Origin: Tabrizicola thermarum
Lineage (GTDB): Bacteria; Pseudomonadota; Alphaproteobacteria; Rhodobacterales; Rhodobacteraceae
Direction of reading: 5' to 3'
DNA length: 64,000 bases
Assembly (NCBI RefSeq): GCF_003574395.1
Contig: NZ_KZ984537.1
Coordinates: 90,733-154,732, forward strand
Within the stretch, counting starts at the first letter, position 1; each line of letters opens with the position of its first letter. This document shows positions 55,653 through 64,000 of the stretch, piece after piece. The position numbers were made by a program, and so were the translations under genes. Below the pieces are notes generated by a model. The model worked only from the letters and a program-made list of their open reading frames with translations, made no database searches and was not told the DNA's origin.

Positions 55653-57251
55653 ATGTGGGATTACCTCAAACTGACTGGGCTAGGGCTCGTCGCGGTCTGC
55701 GCCGCGATTGCCGCCAACTATGCCCATGACCTCGCCTATCAGGTGAACGCGGTGACCGTGATGCTGGCCGCAGCGCTCGCCTTTCTCTGGGTGCTGCGCA
55801 CCGCCGGCGATCCGAAGCCGAACCTGCAACACGAATATTTCGACAGCGTGGTTCGTGCCGGAGCCATCGCCACCGCCTTCTGGGGGGCCGTCGGCTTTCT
55901 GGTCGGGGTCGTGATTGCGCTGCAACTGGCCTTCCCGCAGCTGAACTTCGAATTCCTGCAAGGCTACGGCAACTTCGGCAGGCTGAGGCCCTTGCACACC
56001 AGCGCGGTGATCTTCGCCTTCGGCGGCAACGCGCTCATCATGTCGTCCTTCTACATCGTCCAGCGCACCAGCGCCGCGCGCCTGTTCGGCGGCAGCCTTG
56101 GCTGGTTCGTCTTCTGGGGCTGGCAGCTCGTCATCGTGCTGGCCGCCACCGGCTATGTCCTGGGGGCCACGCAAGGCAGGGAATATGCCGAGCCCGTCTG
56201 GTACGTCGACATCCTGATCACCGTGGTCTGGGTCGCCTTCCTGATCACCTTCATGGGCACCCTCTTCAAGCGCAAGGAACCCCACATCTACGTGGCCAAC
56301 TGGTTCCTGCTGTCGATGATCCTGACCGTGGCGATGCTGCACCTGGTGAACAACGCGGCCGTCCCGGTTTCCATCTTCGGCTCGGCGCAGGTCCAGCTTT
56401 ATGCAGGCGTGCAGGACGCGATGGTGCAATGGTGGTATGGCCACAACGCCGTGGGCTTCTTCCTGACCGCGGGCTTCCTGGGGATGATGTACTACTTCGT
56501 CCCGAAACAGGCCGAACGCCCGGTGTTCAGCTACAAGCTGTCGATCATTCACTTCTGGGCGCTGATCTTCCTCTACATCTGGGCCGGCCCGCACCACCTG
56601 CACTACACGGCACTTCCCGACTGGGCCTCTACCCTGGGCATGGTGTTCTCGGTGATCCTGTGGATGCCCTCCTGGGGCGGGATGATCAACGGCCTGATGA
56701 CCCTGTCGGGCGCCTGGGACAAGCTGCGCACCGACCCGATCATCCGCATGATGGTGGTGTCCGTCGGCTTCTACGGCATGTCCACCTTCGAAGGCCCGAT
56801 GATGAGCATCAAGGCCGTGAACAGCCTGTCGCACTACACCGACTGGACCATCGGCCATGTCCACTCCGGCGCGCTGGGCTGGAACGGCATGATCACCTTC
56901 GGCGTCCTCTACTACCTCGTGCCGCGCCTGTGGAACCGCGAGCGGCTCTACTCGCTCAAACTCGTCTCCTGGCACTTCTGGCTCGCCACCATCGGGATCG
57001 TGCTCTACGCCTCCTCGATGTGGGTTTCGGGCATCATGGAAGGCCTGATGTGGCGTGAGGTGGACGCGAACGGCTTCCTCGTGAACGCCTTCGCCGACAC
57101 GGTGGCCGCGAAATTCCCGATGTATGTGGTGCGGGCTGCCGGTGGTGGTCTGTTCCTGACCGGGGCGCTCATCATGTGCTGGAACCTCTGGATGACCGTC
57201 CGGGCCCAACCCGCCCGCGTCACCCAGAACTCCGCCGTTCCGGCAGAATAA
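55653..57251 (+). CDS. ccoN: Cytochrome cbb3 oxidase subunit I
   Basis: The 532-residue catalytic subunit with about 14 helices, haem b, haem b3 and CuB. Visible blocks include [20 protein letters not shown] (haem-b His), [20 protein letters not shown] (CuB His region), [20 protein letters not shown] (CuB His pair) and [17 protein letters not shown] (haem ligands). ATG 55653 is chosen because of the gaaggga site and homologues that begin MWDYLKL. Terminal oxidase with high oxygen affinity. Confidence 0.96.
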   Translation: MWDYLKLTGLGLVAVCAAIAANYAHDLAYQVNAVTVMLAAALAFLWVLRTAGDPKPNLQHEYFDSVVRAGAIATAFWGAVGFLVGVVIALQLAFPQLNFEFLQGYGNFGRLRPLHTSAVIFAFGGNALIMSSFYIVQRTSAARLFGGSLGWFVFWGWQLVIVLAATGYVLGATQGREYAEPVWYVDILITVVWVAFLITFMGTLFKRKEPHIYVANWFLLSMILTVAMLHLVNNAAVPVSIFGSAQVQLYAGVQDAMVQWWYGHNAVGFFLTAGFLGMMYYFVPKQAERPVFSYKLSIIHFWALIFLYIWAGPHHLHYTALPDWASTLGMVFSVILWMPSWGGMINGLMTLSGAWDKLRTDPIIRMMVVSVGFYGMSTFEGPMMSIKAVNSLSHYTDWTIGHVHSGALGWNGMITFGVLYYLVPRLWNRERLYSLKLVSWHFWLATIGIVLYASSMWVSGIMEGLMWREVDANGFLVNAFADTVAAKFPMYVVRAAGGGLFLTGALIMCWNLWMTVRAQPARVTQNSAVPAE

Positions 57252-57263
57252 GGACACAGGACC

Positions 57264-58007
57264 ATGGGAATTCTTGACAAGCACAAGGTCATCGAGACCA
57301 ACGCGACCCTTCTGATGATCCTCTCGCTTCTGGTGGTGATGATCGGCGGGATCGTGCAGATCGTTCCCCTCTTCTACCTGGAGAACACCATCGAGAAGGT
57401 GGAAGGCGTCCGCCCCTACACCCCCCTCGAACTGGCGGGCCGGGGCATCTACATCCGCGAGGGCTGCTATGGCTGCCACAGCCAGATGATCCGCCCGATG
57501 CGGGACGAGGTCGAACGCTACGGCCACTACTCCCTGGCCGCCGAGTCGATGTATGATCGGCCCTTCCAGTGGGGGTCCAAGCGCACCGGCCCGGACCTCG
57601 CCCGCGTCGGCGGCCGCTATTCGGACGAATGGCACCAGGACCACTTCCACAACGCCAAATCCGTCGTGCCGGAATCGGTGATGCCGCCCTATGGCTTCCT
57701 GGCGAACCGGATCATCGACGGCAGGTACATCCAGGATGTCGTTTCGACCAACCGCCTGACCGGCGTGCCCTACACCGACGACATGGTGGAAAACGCGCTG
57801 GCCGACTTCAAGGCGCAGGCCGACCCGAACGGCGACAGCTCCGGGCTCGAGGAACGCTACGGCGAAGCCGCCTTCGGCACCCCGGTCAACGTCCGCAATT
57901 TCGACGGCCAGCCCGAACTGACCGAGATGGACGCCCTGATCGCCTATATCCAGGTCCTGGGCACGATGGTCGACTTCTCGACCTACACGCCCGTGGCAAG
58001 CCGGTAA
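57264..58007 (+). CDS. ccoO: Cytochrome cbb3 oxidase subunit II (mono-haem c)
   Basis: A 247-residue membrane-anchored c-type cytochrome. One N-terminal helix (about 12-38), then the haem site CYGCH in [14 protein letters not shown] (about residue 70) and the conserved [12 protein letters not shown]...[11 protein letters not shown]. It carries electrons from CcoP to CcoN. The start lies 12 nt after ccoN with an aaggac site. Confidence 0.96.
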   Translation: MGILDKHKVIETNATLLMILSLLVVMIGGIVQIVPLFYLENTIEKVEGVRPYTPLELAGRGIYIREGCYGCHSQMIRPMRDEVERYGHYSLAAESMYDRPFQWGSKRTGPDLARVGGRYSDEWHQDHFHNAKSVVPESVMPPYGFLANRIIDGRYIQDVVSTNRLTGVPYTDDMVENALADFKAQADPNGDSSGLEERYGEAAFGTPVNVRNFDGQPELTEMDALIAYIQVLGTMVDFSTYTPVASR

Positions 58008-58017
58008 GGGGGCCAGG

Positions 58018-58215
58018 ATGGAAACCTATTCCTTCCTCCGCCATCTGGCCGACAGCTGGTTCCTTCTCCTGATGACGCTCTTTTTCCTTGGCATCTGCGT
58101 CTGGGCCTTCCGCCCCGGCTCACGCGCCGCGCATCAGGAAGTCGCAACTTCCATCTTCCGCAACGACGACCGTCCTGCGGCGGATGACCCTGCCAAACCG
58201 CGAAAGGAGGCCTGA
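58018..58215 (+). CDS. ccoQ: Cytochrome cbb3 oxidase subunit IV
   Basis: A 65-residue single-helix protein (helix about 11-30, DSWFLLLMTLFFLGICVWAF) followed by a polar tail (FRPGSRAAHQEVATSIFRND). CcoQ stabilises the complex, in Rhodobacter also linked with oxygen/redox signalling to RegB/PrrB. Its place between ccoO and ccoP is standard. Confidence 0.93.
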   Translation: METYSFLRHLADSWFLLLMTLFFLGICVWAFRPGSRAAHQEVATSIFRNDDRPAADDPAKPRKEA

Positions 58216-58218
58216 GCC

Positions 58219-59094
58219 ATGGCCAAGCCCATCAAGAAAGAACAGCGGCAGGTGGAAACGACCGGCCACAGCTGGGACGGGATCGAGGAATACAACAACC
58301 CGCTGCCGCGCTGGTGGGTCTGGGTGTTCTACGCCACGATCGTCTGGGGCATCGGATATTCGATTGCCTACCCGGCCTGGCCGCTGGTCAAGGGGGCCAC
58401 GCCTGGCCTCCTGGGTGCCTCGACCCGCGCCGATGTCGAGAAAGAGATCGCCGCCGTCGATGCCGCCAATGCGGCGATCAAGGAAAAACTGATCGCCGCC
58501 GACCTGAACGCCATCGGTGCGGACCCCGAACTTGCCGCCTATGCCGAACGCGCCGGGGCGGCGGTCTTCCGCACCAACTGCGCACAGTGCCATGGCTCGG
58601 GTGCGGCGGGGGTTGAAGGCAAGGGCTATCCGAACCTGCTCGACGACGACTGGCTCTGGGGCGGCACGATGGAGGACATCCATCTGACCATCACCCACGG
58701 CATCCGCAACACCACCGACCCGGACGCGCGCTATTCCCAGATGCCCGCCTTCGGGACGGACGGCATCCTCGACGAAACCCAGATCGCCCAGGTGGCCGAA
58801 CATGTCCTGGCGATCTCGGGGCAGGATCATGATGCCGCGATGGCCGCCGAGGGCGCGACGATCTTCGCCGAGAACTGCGCCGCCTGCCACATGGAAGACG
58901 GCTCGGGCGACCGCACGCAGGGCGCACCCCGGCTGAACGACGCGATCTGGCTTTATGGTGGGTCGCGCGAAAAGATCATCGAGACGGTGACCAAGGCCCG
59001 TTTCGGCGTCATGCCGAACTGGAATCAGCGCCTGTCCGAAGACGAAATCCGCGCCGTGGCCTTCTATGTCCACGGTCGCGGTGGCGGGGAGTGA
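58219..59094 (+). CDS. ccoP: Cytochrome cbb3 oxidase subunit III (di-haem c)
   Basis: A 291-residue protein with one helix (about 33-55; [20 protein letters not shown]) and two cytochrome c domains: CAQCH near residue 118 and CAACH near residue 220, with Met ligands in SQMPAFG and GVMPNW. It accepts electrons from soluble or membrane cytochrome c. A strong ggaggc site precedes the ATG. It is the last gene of ccoNOQP, followed by a UUCG-loop terminator. Confidence 0.96.
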   Translation: MAKPIKKEQRQVETTGHSWDGIEEYNNPLPRWWVWVFYATIVWGIGYSIAYPAWPLVKGATPGLLGASTRADVEKEIAAVDAANAAIKEKLIAADLNAIGADPELAAYAERAGAAVFRTNCAQCHGSGAAGVEGKGYPNLLDDDWLWGGTMEDIHLTITHGIRNTTDPDARYSQMPAFGTDGILDETQIAQVAEHVLAISGQDHDAAMAAEGATIFAENCAACHMEDGSGDRTQGAPRLNDAIWLYGGSREKIIETVTKARFGVMPNWNQRLSEDEIRAVAFYVHGRGGGE

Positions 59095-59118
59095 CGCTCC
59101 CGGTTCCCTTGAACCTGA

Positions 59119-59146
59119 AAGGGGGCCTTCGGGTCCCCTTCCTTTT
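59119..59146 (+). terminator. Terminator of ccoNOQP
   Basis: AAGGGGGCC (59119-59127), loop TTCG closed by C-G, and GGTCCCCTT (59132-59140, one G-U pair), followed by CCTTTT. A stable C(UUCG)G tetraloop hairpin 24 nt after ccoP. Confidence 0.8.
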
Positions 59147-59421
59147 GCCGCGCACCCGGTTCGGGCCGCCTGTCAGAGGGAGCGTCTTCCGGCGCAAGCC
59201 TATCGTCTCGCCGTTTTGCGGGAAGACCGCAAAGCGGCCCGGTGTGCCTTCGGCGGGAACATCCGTCGAAGGGAAGGACGAAGTTGCGCAACCTGCCTTC
59301 GCCCATGTCCCGAATGCCCCCGCGCGGACCGCGCTCGGGTCGAAAGCCGCCCGGTCGCGCCTGGGCGATCACGCGGCTTTGCGCTGCATTGCCGCATTCA
59401 CCCCGGCGCGCCGCATCCCTA
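59147..59421. other. Intergenic region between ccoP and ccoG
   Basis: I recognise no gene here. Short frames are open but lack start sites and family resemblance. The right end leads into the FnrL box at 59422 that starts the ccoGHIS transcript. Confidence 0.5.
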
Positions 59422-59435
59422 TTGATGCAGGTCAA
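59422..59435 (+). promoter_or_regulatory. FnrL-type box upstream of ccoGHIS
   Basis: TTGAT-GCAG-GTCAA matches the FNR/FnrL consensus TTGAT-N4-ATCAA except one base, 70 nt before the ccoG start. It implies that the assembly genes are induced with the structural genes at low oxygen. Confidence 0.85.
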
Positions 59436-59504
59436 GGCCCTGACCGCGCAAATGACCGATTGCAGTCGGGATGATAGACTGGCCCCGCCAGTGAAGGAGA
59501 GCCC

Positions 59505-60923
59505 GTGTCCACCCCCGAAGCCGAACCCAGCCTCTATGCCGCCCGCGAGCCGGTCTTTCCCCGGCGCGTGAAGGGTAAATTCCGCACGCTGAAGTGGTGG
59601 ATCATGGGGATCACCCTTGGCATCTACTACATCACCCCCTGGCTGCGCTGGGACCGGGGCCCGAACCTGCCCGACCAGGCGGTGCTGGTGGACCTTGCCA
59701 ACCGCCGCTTCTTCTTCTTCATGATCGAGATCTGGCCGCACGAATTCTACTTCGTCGCGGGCCTGCTCATCATGGCGGGCCTCGGGCTCTTTCTCTTCAC
59801 CTCTGCCGCCGGCCGCGTCTGGTGCGGTTACGCCTGCCCTCAGACCGTCTGGACCGACCTCTTCATTCTGGTCGAACGCTGGATCGAAGGCGACCGCAAC
59901 GCCCGCATCCGGCTGCACCGCCAGCCCTGGAACTGGGAGAAGCTCATCAAGAACGGCATCAAGTGGTGGATCTGGCTCTTCATCGGGCTGGCCACCGGCG
60001 GCGCCTGGGTCTTCTACTTCACCGACGCGCCCACGCTTCTGCGCGACCTCGTGACCTTCCAGGCCCATCCGATCGCCTATTTCACCATCCTGATCCTCAC
60101 CTTCACCACCTTCTTCTTCGGCGGCTTCGCGCGGGAACAGATCTGCATCTACGCCTGCCCCTGGCCCCGCATCCAGGCCGCGATGATGGACGAGGACACG
60201 CTGACCATCGCCTACCGCGAATGGCGGGGCGAGCCGCGCGGCAAGCTGGGCTCCGAGGGCGCGGGCGACTGCATCGACTGCATGGCCTGCGTCAACGTCT
60301 GCCCGATGGGGATCGACATCCGCAACGGCCAGCAGCTGGCCTGCATCACCTGCGGCCTCTGCATCGACGCCTGCAACGACGTGATGGACAAGATCGGCAA
60401 ACCGCGCGACCTGATCGGCTACCTCGCGCTGACGGACGAGACCCGCGAACGTGCCGGCCAGCCGCCGAAATCGGTCTGGTCCCACGTCTTCCGCGTCCGC
60501 ACCGTCCTTTACACCGTGCTCTGGGCCGGGGTCGGCATCGGCATGATCGTGGCGCTCTTCCTGCGCTCGCCCATCGACATCAACGTCACGCCCGTCAGGA
60601 ACCCGACCTATGTCACCCTCTCGGACGGCTCGATCCGCAACGCCTACGACCTCCGTCTGCGCAACAAGTCCGGCGACGACGCCCAGTTCACCATCGCCGT
60701 CACCTCGGACGCCTTCGTCACCCTCAGCCTGGAAGGCCAGCCGGGCCTCACCGTCACCGTGCCCGCGAACGAAACCATGTCCCAGCGCGTCTATCTCACC
60801 GCCGCCCCGGGCAGCCCCGCCGCGACCACGGACCGCACCGAGGTCCGCCTCTGGGTCGAGGAACTGGGGACGACGAACCGCGTCCACCATGATACGATCT
60901 TCAACGGGAAGGAATCGCAATGA
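59505..60923 (+). CDS. ccoG: Cytochrome c oxidase accessory protein CcoG (FixG/RdxB)
   Basis: A 472-residue membrane protein with about five helices. CGYACPQTVW (about residue 107) and two 4Fe-4S ferredoxin motifs, CIDCMACVNVCPMGIDI (about 256-272) and CITCGLCIDACNDVMD (about 281-296), are typical, and an Ig-like FixG domain closes the protein (from about residue 355). It reduces Cu(II) for cbb3 assembly. The start codon is GTG with a gaaggagag site. Its stop overlaps ccoH by ATGA. Confidence 0.95.
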   Translation: MSTPEAEPSLYAAREPVFPRRVKGKFRTLKWWIMGITLGIYYITPWLRWDRGPNLPDQAVLVDLANRRFFFFMIEIWPHEFYFVAGLLIMAGLGLFLFTSAAGRVWCGYACPQTVWTDLFILVERWIEGDRNARIRLHRQPWNWEKLIKNGIKWWIWLFIGLATGGAWVFYFTDAPTLLRDLVTFQAHPIAYFTILILTFTTFFFGGFAREQICIYACPWPRIQAAMMDEDTLTIAYREWRGEPRGKLGSEGAGDCIDCMACVNVCPMGIDIRNGQQLACITCGLCIDACNDVMDKIGKPRDLIGYLALTDETRERAGQPPKSVWSHVFRVRTVLYTVLWAGVGIGMIVALFLRSPIDINVTPVRNPTYVTLSDGSIRNAYDLRLRNKSGDDAQFTIAVTSDAFVTLSLEGQPGLTVTVPANETMSQRVYLTAAPGSPAATTDRTEVRLWVEELGTTNRVHHDTIFNGKESQ

Positions 60924-61372
60924 CCGAACTCACCGGCAAGCATGTCCTTGCGATCACAGTCGGCGCCTTTGCCGTCATCATCGGGGTCAACCTCCTCCTC
61001 GCCTTCAAGGCCGTGTCGACCTTCCCCGGGCTCGAGGTCGAAAACTCCTACGTCGCCTCCCAGGGCTTCAACGCCCGCAAGGCCGCGCAAGAGGCGCTGG
61101 GCTGGACCATGACCCCCGCCTACGACCAGGGCCGCATGACGCTCGCCTTCCTCGGCGCGGACGGCCAGCCGGTTCAGGTGAACGACCTCCAGGTCCTCGT
61201 CGGCCGCACGACCGAAACCACCGACGACACCTTCCCCGCCTTCACCCGCGAGGGCGACCTCTATGCCGCCGACCTCCCCCTCCACCCCGGCAAATGGATG
61301 ATAAAGGTCACCGCCCGCTCTGCCGACGGGACGCTGTTCGAACAGCGGTCCGAACTCTTCGTGAAGGGCTGA
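60920..61372 (+). CDS. ccoH: cbb3 oxidase assembly protein CcoH (FixH)
   Basis: A 150-residue FixH-family protein with one N-terminal helix (about 8-30; HVLAITVGAFAVIIGVNLLL) and a periplasmic beta domain with EVENSYVASQGFNARKAAQE and ADLPLHPGKWMIKVTARSAD. It is needed for a late step of cbb3 maturation, probably copper-dependent. ATGA overlap with ccoG; ccoI begins one base after its stop. Confidence 0.94.
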   Translation: MTELTGKHVLAITVGAFAVIIGVNLLLAFKAVSTFPGLEVENSYVASQGFNARKAAQEALGWTMTPAYDQGRMTLAFLGADGQPVQVNDLQVLVGRTTETTDDTFPAFTREGDLYAADLPLHPGKWMIKVTARSADGTLFEQRSELFVKG

Positions 61373-61373
61373 C

Positions 61374-63650
61374 ATGGCGCTGGCCGAAGACTTCGCCTCC
61401 CGCAGCGCCCCGGTCTCCGCCTGCCCGGCCTGCACCGTCGTCCCCGCCGCCGAACGCATCGCCGCGCTTCGCGCCGAACGGGCGGGCCGCATCATCCTGT
61501 CCCTGCCGAACGCCGGCGGCGCGCAGTCGATCGCCCTGGTCGAGGCCGCGCTTCAGGCCATCCCCGGCGTCCGCTCCGCCCGCGTCAACCTCACGCAAAA
61601 GCGTGTCTCCATCGAGGCCGAAGGCACCGTCACCGCCGCCCAGCTGATCACGGTCCTCGCAGCCGAAGGCCAGGAAGCGCACGAGCTTGACCCCGGCCTC
61701 CTCTCGACGACCGAAACCGACCGCCAGGGACGAGAGCTTCTGATGCGCCTCGGCGTCGCCTTCTTCAGCATGATGAACGTCATGCTCCTCTCGGTCGCCG
61801 TCTGGTCCGGGGCCGAGGACGCGACCCGCGACCTCTTCCACTGGATCTCCGGCGCCATTGCGCTCCCGACCGTCATCTTCGCCGGCCAACCCTTCTTCCG
61901 GTCGGCCTGGGCCAGCCTTCGCCAGGGCAGGCTCGGCATGGATGTCCCGATCTCTCTCGCCCTGATCCTCGCTTCCTCGATCTCGGTCTATGAAACCGCG
62001 ATGTCGGGCCATCACGCCTATTTCGACGCCGCCGTGATGCTCGCCTTCTTCCTCCTCCTCGGCCGCTACCTCGACCACCGCACCCGCGCCATCGCCCGGT
62101 CGGCGGCGGAGGAACTCGCCGCCCTCGAAGTCCCCCGCGCCATCCTGATCCTCGACGGCCAGGAAGTCGAAACCCCGATCGCCGAGATCCACCCCGGCGA
62201 CACCGTCCTCGTCCGCCCCGGCGCGCGGATGCCGGTGGACGGCGTGGTGCTGCACGGCGCGTCGGAACTCGACCGCAGCCTCCTCACCGGCGAAAGCCTC
62301 CCCGTCCCGGCAGGGCAGGGCACCGTGGTCAGCGCGGGAGAGGTCAACCTCACCGGTCCCCTGACCGTGCAGGTCACGGCGGCGGGCAAGGACTCCAGCC
62401 TCCACCGCATGGCCGACCTCGTCGCCGTGGCCGAGGGCACAAAGACCCGCTACACCAGCCTCGCCGACCGCGCCGCCAAGGCCTATTCGCCGCTGGTGCA
62501 TATCCTGTCGTTCTCGGCCTTCGGCTACTGGATGTGGGCCACCGGCGGCGACGTGCGCTATGCGATCAATATCTCTGCCGCCGTCCTGATCATCACCTGC
62601 CCCTGCGCGCTCGGCCTCGCCGTTCCGGCGGTCGTGACCTCCGCCTCCGGTCGCCTGTTCCGCAAGGGCCTCCTCATCAAGCACGGCACCGCGCTGGAGC
62701 GTCTGGCCGAGGTTGACACCGTCGTCTTCGACAAGACCGGCACCCTGACCCTCGGCACGCCTGAACCCGTGGCCCTTGCCGACCAGCCGCAAGACGTCGT
62801 GGCCATCGCCGCCGCCCTTGCCGCAGGCTCTTCCCACCCCTTGGCCCGCGCGCTGGCCGAAGGCGCAAAAGCCGCAGGCATCGCCCCCGCGAACGTCACA
62901 GACATCCGCGAAATCCCCGGCCAGGGCATCGAAGGCGACTTAAACGGAACCCGCGTCCGCCTCGGTCGCGCCGACTGGTGCGGGGCCGAAGCCCTTCCCA
63001 CAACCGCGACCTACCTCTCCATTTCCAGCGCTCCCGCAACCCCAGGCGCCTCCCCTCCCCCCGGTGGCGAGGGGAGGGGGGTGGGGGGCACCCCGCTGAA
63101 AGCCACGACCCACGCCTTCCCCTTCACCGACCGCCCCCGCCCTGGCGCCGCCGAAGCCGTGTCGAAACTCCAGGCCGCAGGCCTGAAAATCGAACTCCTC
63201 TCTGGCGACACCGAAGCCCCGGTCCGCGACCTCGCCCGGCGTCTTGGCATCACGAACTGGCAGGCGGGCGTCCTGCCCACCGAAAAGGCCGCCCGCATCG
63301 CGGAACTCTCCGCCCAGGGCCGCAAGGTCCTCATGGTCGGCGACGGGCTGAACGACACCGCCGCGCTGGCCGCTGCCCATGTCTCGATCTCCCCCGCCTC
63401 GGCGCTGGACGCAGCCCGCGTGGCCTCCGACATCGTGCTTCTGGGTCAGGACATGGCCCCCATCGCCGATGCCGTCCGCATCAGCCGCCAGGCGACGCGC
63501 CGGATGATCGAGAACTTCCTGATCTCCGGCGGCTACAACGTGGTGGCAGTGCCGCTCGCGCTGGTCGGCCTCGCCACACCGCTTGCCGCCGCACTGGCGA
63601 TGTCGCTCTCGTCGATCACCGTATCCCTGAACGCGATGAGGCTGAAATAA
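61374..63650 (+). CDS. ccoI: Copper P-type ATPase CcoI (FixI), with altered HMA domain and an inserted repeat
   Basis: A 758-residue CtpA/FixI-type P1B ATPase that exports copper for CuB insertion. Present: N-terminal CPAC (Cys17, Cys20), TGES, the membrane copper site TCPCALGL (about 407-414), phosphorylation site DKTGTLT (Asp453) and GDGLNDTAAL. Unusual: the HMA-like domain (about 40-100) reads LPNAGGAQSIALVE where CcoI proteins normally have a CxxC metal site, and residues about 553-576 form a Pro/Gly-rich insert encoded by a palindromic GC repeat just before the hinge AFPFTDRPRPGAAEAV. The catalytic core is otherwise complete. Stop overlaps ccoS (TAATG). Confidence 0.93.
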   Translation: MALAEDFASRSAPVSACPACTVVPAAERIAALRAERAGRIILSLPNAGGAQSIALVEAALQAIPGVRSARVNLTQKRVSIEAEGTVTAAQLITVLAAEGQEAHELDPGLLSTTETDRQGRELLMRLGVAFFSMMNVMLLSVAVWSGAEDATRDLFHWISGAIALPTVIFAGQPFFRSAWASLRQGRLGMDVPISLALILASSISVYETAMSGHHAYFDAAVMLAFFLLLGRYLDHRTRAIARSAAEELAALEVPRAILILDGQEVETPIAEIHPGDTVLVRPGARMPVDGVVLHGASELDRSLLTGESLPVPAGQGTVVSAGEVNLTGPLTVQVTAAGKDSSLHRMADLVAVAEGTKTRYTSLADRAAKAYSPLVHILSFSAFGYWMWATGGDVRYAINISAAVLIITCPCALGLAVPAVVTSASGRLFRKGLLIKHGTALERLAEVDTVVFDKTGTLTLGTPEPVALADQPQDVVAIAAALAAGSSHPLARALAEGAKAAGIAPANVTDIREIPGQGIEGDLNGTRVRLGRADWCGAEALPTTATYLSISSAPATPGASPPPGGEGRGVGGTPLKATTHAFPFTDRPRPGAAEAVSKLQAAGLKIELLSGDTEAPVRDLARRLGITNWQAGVLPTEKAARIAELSAQGRKVLMVGDGLNDTAALAAAHVSISPASALDAARVASDIVLLGQDMAPIADAVRISRQATRRMIENFLISGGYNVVAVPLALVGLATPLAAALAMSLSSITVSLNAMRLK
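63049..63077. repeat. Palindromic GC repeat inside ccoI
   Basis: CCTCCCCTC (63049-63057) and GAGGGGAGG (63069-63077) are perfect arms around an 11-nt loop, followed by GGGGTGGGGGGCACC. It is typical of intergenic hairpin repeats but here is translated in frame as part of ccoI. Confidence 0.75.
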
Positions 63651-63808
63651 TGGAGATTCTGGCGATCCTGATCCCGGTCTCGCTGTTTCTGGGCGGCGTC
63701 GGCCTTGTGGCCTTCTTCTGGGCAATGCGGACCAGGCAGTTCGATGATCCCGAGGGCGACGCGAACCGCATCCTGCTGAAGGACTGGGACGACCGGCCCC
63801 GACCCTGA
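63650..63808 (+). CDS. ccoS: cbb3 oxidase maturation protein CcoS
   Basis: A 52-residue single-helix protein. LAILIPVSLFLGGVGLVAFF is the membrane helix, followed by WAMRTRQFDDPEGDANRIL, the family signature. CcoS is needed for cofactor insertion into CcoN. Its ATG shares the last A of the ccoI stop (TAATG). Last gene of ccoGHIS. Confidence 0.94.
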   Translation: MEILAILIPVSLFLGGVGLVAFFWAMRTRQFDDPEGDANRILLKDWDDRPRP

Positions 63809-63810
63809 AA

Positions 63811-63878
63811 CCCCGCCCCGGACTTGATCCGGGGCCTCCTTTGATGACCCGAGGCCCCGGATCAAGTCCGGGGCGGGG
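63811..63878. repeat. 28-bp perfect inverted repeat downstream of ccoS
   Basis: The left arm (63811-63838) and right arm (63851-63878) are exact reverse complements, separated by 12 nt. Each arm contains its own short palindrome CCCCGGA-CTTGA-TCCGGGG or its complement, so it is a paired REP-like unit. It starts 2 nt after the ccoS stop and should end the transcript. Confidence 0.85.
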
Positions 63879-63958
63879 TCTTCTCCCGTGCCGAGAAAGG
63901 ACCGACAAGGGTTAACCCCACTTCACCTCTAGAATGGAGCGCAACAGCTGAGGTTGGG

Positions 63959-64000
63959 ATGGGGTTTGGGATGGATCGGCGGGGGTTGCATCTGGATGGT
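63959..64000 (+). CDS. Start of an unidentified gene, cut by the window edge
   Basis: An open frame from ATG 63959 reads MGFGMDRRGLHLDG before the sequence ends; an alternative ATG is at 63971. A gaggttggg stretch at 63950-63958 may be the ribosome-binding site. Too little remains to identify it. Confidence 0.35.
   Translation, partial: MGFGMDRRGLHLDG

Overview
The window is a GC-rich (mid-60s % by eye, not computed), gene-dense chromosomal segment of an alphaproteobacterium, almost certainly of the Rhodobacteraceae (Rhodobacter/Gemmobacter/Tabrizicola type). The pointers are the ccoNOQP-ccoGHIS cluster with FnrL-type boxes and an adjoining tandem universal stress protein, the merR/acyl-CoA dehydrogenase/thiolase/fadJ arrangement, many ATGA stop-start overlaps, and several GC-rich palindromic intergenic repeats. 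I saw no tRNA, rRNA, insertion sequence, phage gene or CRISPR array. About 67 coding regions are supported, two of them cut by the window edges.

Layout. 1-5.6 kb: start of smpB, a K+ channel-like protein, a lytic transglycosylase, dapA, a proline-racemase-superfamily enzyme and an EamA transporter. 5.6-14.5 kb (minus): a fatty-acid beta-oxidation block (merR, acyl-CoA dehydrogenase, GST, thiolase, fadJ) carrying an extra cassette of three cupin domains and two NTF2-like proteins between thiolase and fadJ. 14.7-19.5 kb: asd, two MFS transporters, a DUF4424 protein. 19.8-29.9 kb: a galactoside uptake and catabolism locus (IclR regulator, ABC importer, sugar dehydrogenase, DgoK, DgoA, SMP-30 lactonase, GH42 beta-galactosidase). 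29.9-36.7 kb: GH13 alpha-glucosidase, trxB, an Lrp regulator, pgeF-midA-lgt, ubiK. 36.8-45.9 kb (minus): TauE/TIGR02186 pair, purine nucleoside phosphorylase, BMP-type nucleoside ABC importer, rimI-tsaB-nfuA. 46-55.4 kb: a baeRF-like protein, a 52-aa small protein, dgkA-eptA, two Usp proteins, a MATE pump with two thioesterases, a second MerR regulator, a UDP-GlcNAc 2-epimerase. 55.6-63.8 kb: the complete cbb3 oxidase structural and assembly cluster.

How the genes work together. The galactoside locus can import a galactoside, split it (GH42), oxidise galactose (SDR), open the lactone (SMP-30), phosphorylate KDGal (DgoK) and cleave KDPGal (DgoA); the galactonate dehydratase step is missing here. 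The nucleoside importer sits with the phosphorylase that would split its cargo, behind a RutR-like box. EptA releases diacylglycerol, which the adjacent DgkA would recycle. The cbb3 cluster is expected to be switched on at low oxygen by FnrL.

Most unusual points: the cupin/NTF2 cassette coupled to fadJ; a CcoI copper ATPase whose HMA domain has lost its CxxC pair and which carries a palindromic repeat read through in frame; an SDR with Asn in place of the catalytic Lys; a racemase-family enzyme with Ser/Thr at the two cysteine positions; and families of hairpin repeats, two of which overlap stop codons.
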